Positions 58,033-64,000 of a DNA stretch of 64,000 nt are shown here, in pieces. The notes beneath the pieces are model-generated. The model was not told the DNA's origin, did not search any database, and was given only the letters and a program-made list of their open reading frames with translations. Within the stretch, counting starts at the first letter, position 1; each line of letters starts with the position of its first letter. Origin of the DNA: Rhytidiadelphus loreus (taxonomy: Eukaryota > Streptophyta > Bryopsida > Hypnales > Hylocomiaceae). Made by a program: the position numbers and the translations under genes. The stretch covers positions 18,580,760 to 18,644,759 of the forward strand of contig OX344762.1 of the NCBI GenBank assembly GCA_947034895.1. Direction: 5' to 3'.

Positions 58033-59136
58033 TTAACCCTTTAACACTGAACGAAGCCAAAAATGGTCAAAAATGTACAATATGAAAACTCTACATACAA
58101 TGTGTTGCTACAACCTATAGATTCACTATAGGACGATTTTATTAGATGGAGGCAAGGACACACATTCTCCTGCGTAAGGATTTGCAACTTGGAATTCAAC
58201 TTGTTTCATTGTGGTGTCTAAATTCTTTCATAGCATTCCTACCATCAAAATTTCCAAAGTCTACTTCAATATTTTAGAAGAGAGCTACTATAGTTCGAAG
58301 ATTCTTGGTGCCCAACAAACAACACACTAACTAAGACCAAAACTTTCAAAACATCAAAAAATAACCTCAAAAGTATACTTAGCATCCATGGTTTATTTTC
58401 TCATTGAGACTCAATCAACCACATACCTAACCAACAAACTAAACCTACCTTCAATCAAATTGGCAACAACTTCAATTCCTTTGGAGAAAAAAGCTCAAGC
58501 TTCACATCTCAAAATGCTCCTCCCATCTTCCCCAAAGTCACTTCTTTCAGGCACTCTCCCTCCTTCCTCACAAATAATCAAGGCTAACTAATTTGCAAAG
58601 GCAGAGCTTCCAACTAAGTTAGCTTGACTCAAATCCAAGAGCAACAAATTAGAGAAGAATTAGTTGTGTATGAGATATATGGACAAAAGTATTTGCACAT
58701 GGTCATTCAAGAACTCAATCTTAACTCAATTACAGAGTTACACAAATTATTTGTAGAGTCTTTCTTGTTTTTGCTCTACAGTGGCGCTCCGACAGCATAC
58801 ATGAGAGCTAAGTTAGCCAGAGACGATGAAGAATGATTGAGTTTGTCGCAACAAGAACTTGCACTCATTTTGCGTCGACAGTGTCAAGGGGGGTCAAGCT
58901 CTTTGTCACTGTTTTGTAAGCGATCTTGTGTTCGGAAGTACTTTGCTGCCTTATAACACAAGCGATCAGTGCCCAAAGGAAATTGCGAGTTCGGGCCAAA
59001 AATTGTGGCACTTTCACCTTCTCGCCTCCGTCCAGCAACTGAATCCTCACCCGGCGAATCTCCAGGTCGCAGCACATGCTGTATGTATATTTTTCCATAT
59101 TGTATGTAGCCAAATGCCCAGGTGTTAAAGGGTTAA
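58033..59136. mobile_element. TTAA-flanked element at the NPG 3' flank
   Basis: Flanked by TTAA at 58033-58036 and 59133-59136. The terminal inverted repeats are CCCTTTAACACTGAACG and, reversed, CCCTTTAACACCTGGGC. The left two thirds is AT-rich; the last 350 bp is GC-richer. Open frames inside (58624-58836 plus, ending YMRAKLARDDEE; 58865-59179 minus) show no transposase motif. The terminus differs from the CCCCTAAA family but follows the same TTAA/CCC rule. Confidence 0.6.
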
Positions 59137-59545
59137 TATACAAAAAGCCACAAGGGGACTGATGATTGGAAAAGGGCACTCACAGCAGGACACAATCAGA
59201 AATGAAATATATCACATTATCCTCAGGAATGCCATAGATATACCTACCATGAACTCTTTGTACTTGCTTGCAAGGCCGAATTTGGCTAAAATAGCAACGA
59301 TACAATTTGGCTGATTGGATCAGAAATAAATACACGACCTCATCGTGTTAATTACAGGAAAAGAAAGTCTATTTAGCTTCTCTACAAGAGGAAGACCTTT
59401 TGAAGAAGAAAGTGCCAACAGAACTATGATACAGGTGGAGTACCAAAGAATGACATCGAACCCAATTTAGGTTTGCTTTGAAGGTCGTACCGATTAATAA
59501 GCCTCTTCTAAAGGAGATCTGTGCCACAACCTGCTTCTGTAGCAC
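59137..59545. other. 3' flank of the NPG-related gene
   Basis: No coding frame. Likely contains the 3' untranslated region; it could hold a last exon if the donor-like site at the stop codon (see the NPG entry) is used. Confidence 0.4.
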
Positions 59546-62500
59546 TTACCAAGTTAAAGATGGAAGTATGGAGCTGAAAGGAACAACAGGAGAAGACTGC
59601 CCCAACTGCGCAGCAGCTTGAAAGCAGTCAATAGCTTCTTGCGTGTGGCCCTCAGCCTTGTGCAACAGACCCATCTGCAACCAAGCCTCCTCATGGGTGG
59701 GCTCAGCTTGCAAAGCCTCTGCCAAGTAGCTGCGAGCCACTGGCAGTGAGTGTTTACCACCTCTTTCACGTAGAAGAGCTCCCAACCGTACTTTACTGTC
59801 AATATGAGCTGTATCAATAGCTAAAGCATTCTTGTAGCTTGCTGTTGCCTCTTCTGGTTGCCCTTGCGCCTCATGTAGTTTCCCTGAGAAGTGCAAGATG
59901 TTGAAGAGCAAGTTGTAAGATATATGCGCCTGCATGGACCTTTACAGACTGAGCCATACACAACCAATTGCTGCATCTAATAATCTATCTTGCAGGTAAA
60001 GTGAGATGTGACAGAAAGTTGAGTTGCTCACCAGTGGCACACCAAGTGACACAGGAGTAGGTTTTCAAAGCTTGCGCTTTCTCCAAGCAGGTTTCAGCAT
60101 CGCGCCATTGCTTTAAATCAGTATATACACTTGCCAAGTCTTGCCACACCTCTACCTCTTCCACTCTTCCTCCAGTCTGCAGTGCATGAAATTTCCATGC
60201 GGGCACTTCTAAAGCATCAATTACAATCTCCTTCAAAAACTTGGAGAATCTGTCTGAAAAAACTGAAAGAAGTTCATGGTCTAGAGAGGGATTTGATATG
60301 CTTGGTGATCACTAGCTAAGCTATCTATGTGCTGTTACGCCTCTAGATTAGATCAAGATAAAAAGCAGATGAATTACCATACACATCTCATGAACTTCTA
60401 AATGAATTATAAGTATGGTAGGATCATAAAGATGATGATAGGCTGAATTAACCTTATTCTTCTGCCAATTCCAGGCCTCATAGCTGAAACTCTGGAGACT
60501 GGCTTGCACCAAAGACAGCAATTGCCGATAGGTGTGAACGGCACGAAGGGATTGGCCTGCAGCCATCTGAATTTTGGCTCTTGTTTGCAATAAGCGTCCC
60601 TGCTGCCAAGGGCTACTCTCTTCTGATGCAGCTTCAAGGACTAGCTCCGCTTCCGAATGCCTTTCCTGCGCTGTCAGCAGCAAGGTGAAAAACCGCCAGC
60701 CCTCTACCCATGCTCCACTGCTGATGTCCAAGAAGCGCTTTGCACAGTCAAGCGCTCGGCTAAGCTGACGTTGCATGGCATATTCTAAACCTAAATCAAA
60801 AACAATTCTCGGGTCTTCACTCTCTAAAGCAGCTGCTTCCTGAAAAAAGTTCCGCCATTGAAATTAGAATCATTGCTGTATTGCACATTGACTAAAAACG
60901 AGCATTCAATTCACAAATATGGAAAATTTACAAGCCTTCGAGTAAAGACACCGCATCACCTCAGTCAGAGCCTTCTCTCCAACAGTAAGTAGAATAAAAA
61001 CCCATTCCATATACCTATAGGTTTGTGCACTACTAAAACAATGGCACCTAATACTTGGCAGCACGGAGTTCTCTGACCTACACGATGATCTGCATTTCCT
61101 GGTGCTCACTTGAATTTCAATTCGCAGACAATAAGGTGATCTCAAGCATACAGAATTGACATCCAGTCACAGTCAAACACTGGAAGGCTACAAATAAAGA
61201 AAGCAGTTGACTGACATACTTCCAGAGCTTCCACAGCTTTATGCTGAAGCTTCCCCCTCTCTGAATCTGATGATGCAACCCTAGCCTGGGTACCGAGTGC
61301 TACACCTAATATATGAAGAACACGGCTTTTCATGTATATAAGCTCAGGAGACATCTGTTCCAATGCCCTCTGAGCATAGTCAGCTCCCTCCGTCGCAAGG
61401 CCTTTTTGTGCTGCACATATGGAAGCTGCCAAAAGTAGGGAAGCTACATCGTTCGGCCTCTCCACTGGGCTTAAAGACTTTCGCAAGAGATTCAGGGCCA
61501 GATCGTCCTCCCCTGCTCCACAATAACAAAGGGCCAAGTCGTACCAGCGGTCTGTCCTTGTCATTGTGCCTGGCAGCAGCTCTTCAAACTGGTGAGCCAG
61601 CACTACGGATTGACCACACACGGACAGGGCAAAAGATAGGTGATCTAAAACACTATGATCCAAAACGCCTTTCGACAAGATATTTCGTCGCAAAAGGAGG
61701 AGCAGCAGCAAGATAGCCTCCTCTATATTATTCTTAGGAAAGTATCCACCGTCTCTTGAATCAGCAGTGGACGGCGCAGAATATGAGGCATCAACACCTC
61801 CATAAAGCAACAGAATGGCAAATTCCTTCCGTAGAGCTGCACGAGTGGCCTCGTCAGGACCCCAGGTACTGAGTAATGCCTGACGATAAGCAGGCAGAGC
61901 TCTATCATTAAGGCCCTCTTGAGCAAGTAACTGGGGATAAAGAACCGAAATCTTGTTCACTAGCATTGCTACTTTCGTATCACCCCATGTACTCGGCATA
62001 CCCTCTGGAAAGGCCTCCTCCATCAAGTCGAGCACAACTTCGCACTCATGTGCAGCATCTGCAAAATCATTTATTTTCAGCTTAGAGAGAGAGGTCAAGC
62101 TCCAAAACAGGAATCTAAAACGTAACACTAATAGAATCTCGCAAAATCTTAACTACCCTCACACCACTTTGCTCTCTTCTGCAAATCGACGTTCCATAGA
62201 GAGAGGCATAAAACCAAATGGAACAAGAACTAAATCGATGGGCAATCTGCGTGTAGCACCTTCAAGAGCACCAAGCTTTTCGTGGGACTTGGCCTTAAGG
62301 AAGATCGCTTCAATCAACAAGCTGGATGCATGCAAGAAGTTGTTCAACGTGGCAGGCTTTTGGTTCTTCCCTTTCTTGTGACTCCATGTTGTTTTCTCCG
62401 ATGCGAAGAAACGCATGCTTTGTGCAAGTCCGCTCAACCGAATCCCTTCTAAAACCCGTAAAGCTCCTTGGAAATTACCCTTTCGATACTCAATTCTTCC

Positions 62501-62892
62501 CAGTAAGGCTCGAGCCTCCTGCAATGCTCCCCAATTTCAAGGTCATGATGGTGCCCTAAACTAAGACTTTGCGTGTACATAGCTCCGCCATGAGAATTAG
62601 GCTTTATGCTTACGATTCCACCCGATACTGTAGTAGCATTGCCAAAAGTGCGCGAGGCAAGGAAGTCGGAGTGCATTTTATACAAAGGGCGTACCTCGTT
62701 ATTGATAGAAAGGGCTTCACGAAGAGTGACTTCCGCTTCCTCAAAGCTTCCTTGCTCAAGCTTCGCTTCCCCCTCGAGAAGCTTCCGTGAAAGCTCCTTG
62801 GAGGCCACCTCAGGTAGACTCCCCCCACCTTCCGGCATCACGTCGTCGTTGTCGAATTTGAGTTGGTTTCTGGAGCAACGGCAACACAACAT
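59546..62892 (-). CDS. NPG-related TPR protein (NPG/TTC7-like)
   Basis: Six exons on the minus strand: 62892-62695, 62518-62260, 62058-61220, 60839-60453, 60176-60032 and 59883-59546. The product has 721 residues; all junctions are GT-AG and in frame. It starts MLCCRCSRNQL, like plant NPGR2 (Cys cluster). Blocks typical of the family follow: FEEAEVTLREALSIN joined to EARALLGRIEYRKG, NNIEEAILLLLLLLRR, TDRWYDLALCYCGAGEDD, EGWRFFTLLLTAQERHSEAE and LPVARSYLAEAL. TPR-like repeats lie near 35-100 and 565-705. In Arabidopsis, NPG1 binds calmodulin and is needed for pollen germination, and NPG proteins scaffold the plasma-membrane PI4K-alpha-1 complex with HYC and EFOP. A moss has no pollen, so the second role is more likely here. 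The family's FSSIL end is followed by PSLTW and TAA; that TAA lies in a consensus donor (TTG/GTAAGT), so a further exon is possible. Confidence 0.92.
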
Positions 62893-64000
62893 GGCAAGTG
62901 CTTGATGTTCTTTTCCCTACTCAACATCTTTCTTTCCACCGCTCTCGCACGTCATGCATTGCCATCCTGTTTTCCTACTGGGTCCATGGATTCCTACGTC
63001 TCCAATCTTCGAATTTTATTTCATTGCGCACAGGTTTCACAATCTCATCCAACGATTCGCAACAAAAATGTGACATCCAAAGGAAAGTGATCGGGAACTC
63101 ACTTCTTCACCTTGCGACCCCCGGGCCACGCCAAGGACCGCATGGCATCAACGTCCCCCGCAACAACCGGATCACCTGGTCATTCCAGCAGGATTGGTGA
63201 CGCGAACATTCAACTCCGCAGAACCTTTACTTGAAGCACTTGTAGGGTAGTGCTAGAGATCTGCAAACGGTAAGATTTAGGGATCCGCAATATTTGCAAA
63301 GAGACATAGTCGATTGCACTGATAAAATCTTTGGCTAAACGTTCCAAACACACGCAGAAATGTGCCAACAATCTGTTCGAAAGGGCAGAGCACGCAATCA
63401 CAACAAAATCCTGAAAGCGGAAATTTCCAGATCCCATAGTCAAGGTTTCAGAACCCCACCAACCCTAATCAAATTTCTGGTCAATAACTGCTCTGCCCTT
63501 CAATCACTGTCGTCAGTATGCTTACAGTAGCGAGCGGATTACCCCTCTTCATTCCATCGTAAAACCCTACACATAGCAATGCTCGACACTCCCACTCTGT
63601 GAAATTTGCGACACTAGGCCTGCGCACATGGAGCTGAGGAGGCCGTGCGACGTCACAGGTGAGGGCGCGGAAACGCGGGTTTGCCCTCACCGAGCCCTCA
63701 CCGAGCCCTCACACGCGAAGCTAACGAAATCTGCGACCTGCGCCCTCACCGTGGGTTTACTGCGGGCCTTTTACCCGAGCGGTGGAAAAAATAGTAACAC
63801 TGTAGCCTGTGTTAAGGTGGGTACACCTAAAAGCGCCACTTATTGGCACTGTGTATAGTTACTGTTGTTAGGCTGATTAGATCTTGATTTAGTTGTGTGG
63901 GCAAGAACAAGCACATTCCAACGCACCAAAAAACATAAGATTTGAATACTATATGCAAAAGTTATTAGCAGTCAAAGTCAATTTCTGAAAGCACCATCTA
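62893..64000. other. Upstream region of the NPG-related gene
   Basis: GC-richer to about 63830, then AT-rich. It probably holds the leader and promoter; several CAG acceptor-like sites allow a 5' leader intron. An 11-bp direct repeat CCCTCACCGAG occurs twice plus a partial copy at 63684-63712. Minus-strand frames at 63443 and 63690 have no recognisable domain. Confidence 0.35.

Overview
The window looks like nuclear DNA of a land plant, most likely a moss. Genes have GT-AG introns. A degenerate chalcone synthase (CHS) matches moss CHS as I remember it, both at its N-terminus (RAEGPACVLGI) and in its C-terminal blocks. The intact genes are plant families: a nepenthesin-type aspartic protease and an NPG/TTC7-like TPR protein. 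Gene islands are GC-richer and lie in very AT-rich DNA packed with small non-autonomous DNA transposons. The species is not identifiable from the sequence alone. No CRISPR array, prokaryotic operon, rRNA or tRNA gene was seen.

Layout. 1-17 kb: AT-rich repeats, including a large inverted-repeat pair (775-1095 and 9505-10195), an oligonucleotide-word-rich block (7.3-9.2 kb), several MITEs and four copies of a CATTAGATG-ended element. 17.3-20.4 kb: a broken island with a decayed Dof-like zinc-finger gene and most of a CHS pseudogene, both on the minus strand. 23.0-23.5 kb: the missing C-terminal end of CHS on the plus strand. 24.8-26.7 kb: a complete three-exon aspartic protease (minus). 27-33.4 kb: GC-richer islands with no recognisable gene, separated by AT-rich DNA. 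33.4-52.1 kb: repeats, including piggyBac-like TTAA elements, a minisatellite with a nested MITE, and a second word-rich block (41.4-43.5 kb). 52.2-56.3 kb: an unresolved telo-box-rich unit and an intronless HSPA12-like Hsp70 (minus). 59.5-62.9 kb: a six-exon NPG-related gene (minus), with its upstream region to the window end.

The three intact genes share a strand but have unrelated roles: secreted proteolysis, a divergent chaperone-type ATPase, and a plasma-membrane lipid-kinase scaffold. They do not form a pathway. The main signals beyond the genes are three. About 17 repeat termini reading CCCCTAAA or similar abut TTAA, which points to piggyBac-type transposition in a plant. The CHS gene seems to have been broken by one inversion of about 3.8 kb. 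Two AT-rich blocks of about 2 kb, in opposite orientation, are densely punctuated by short near-palindromic words.
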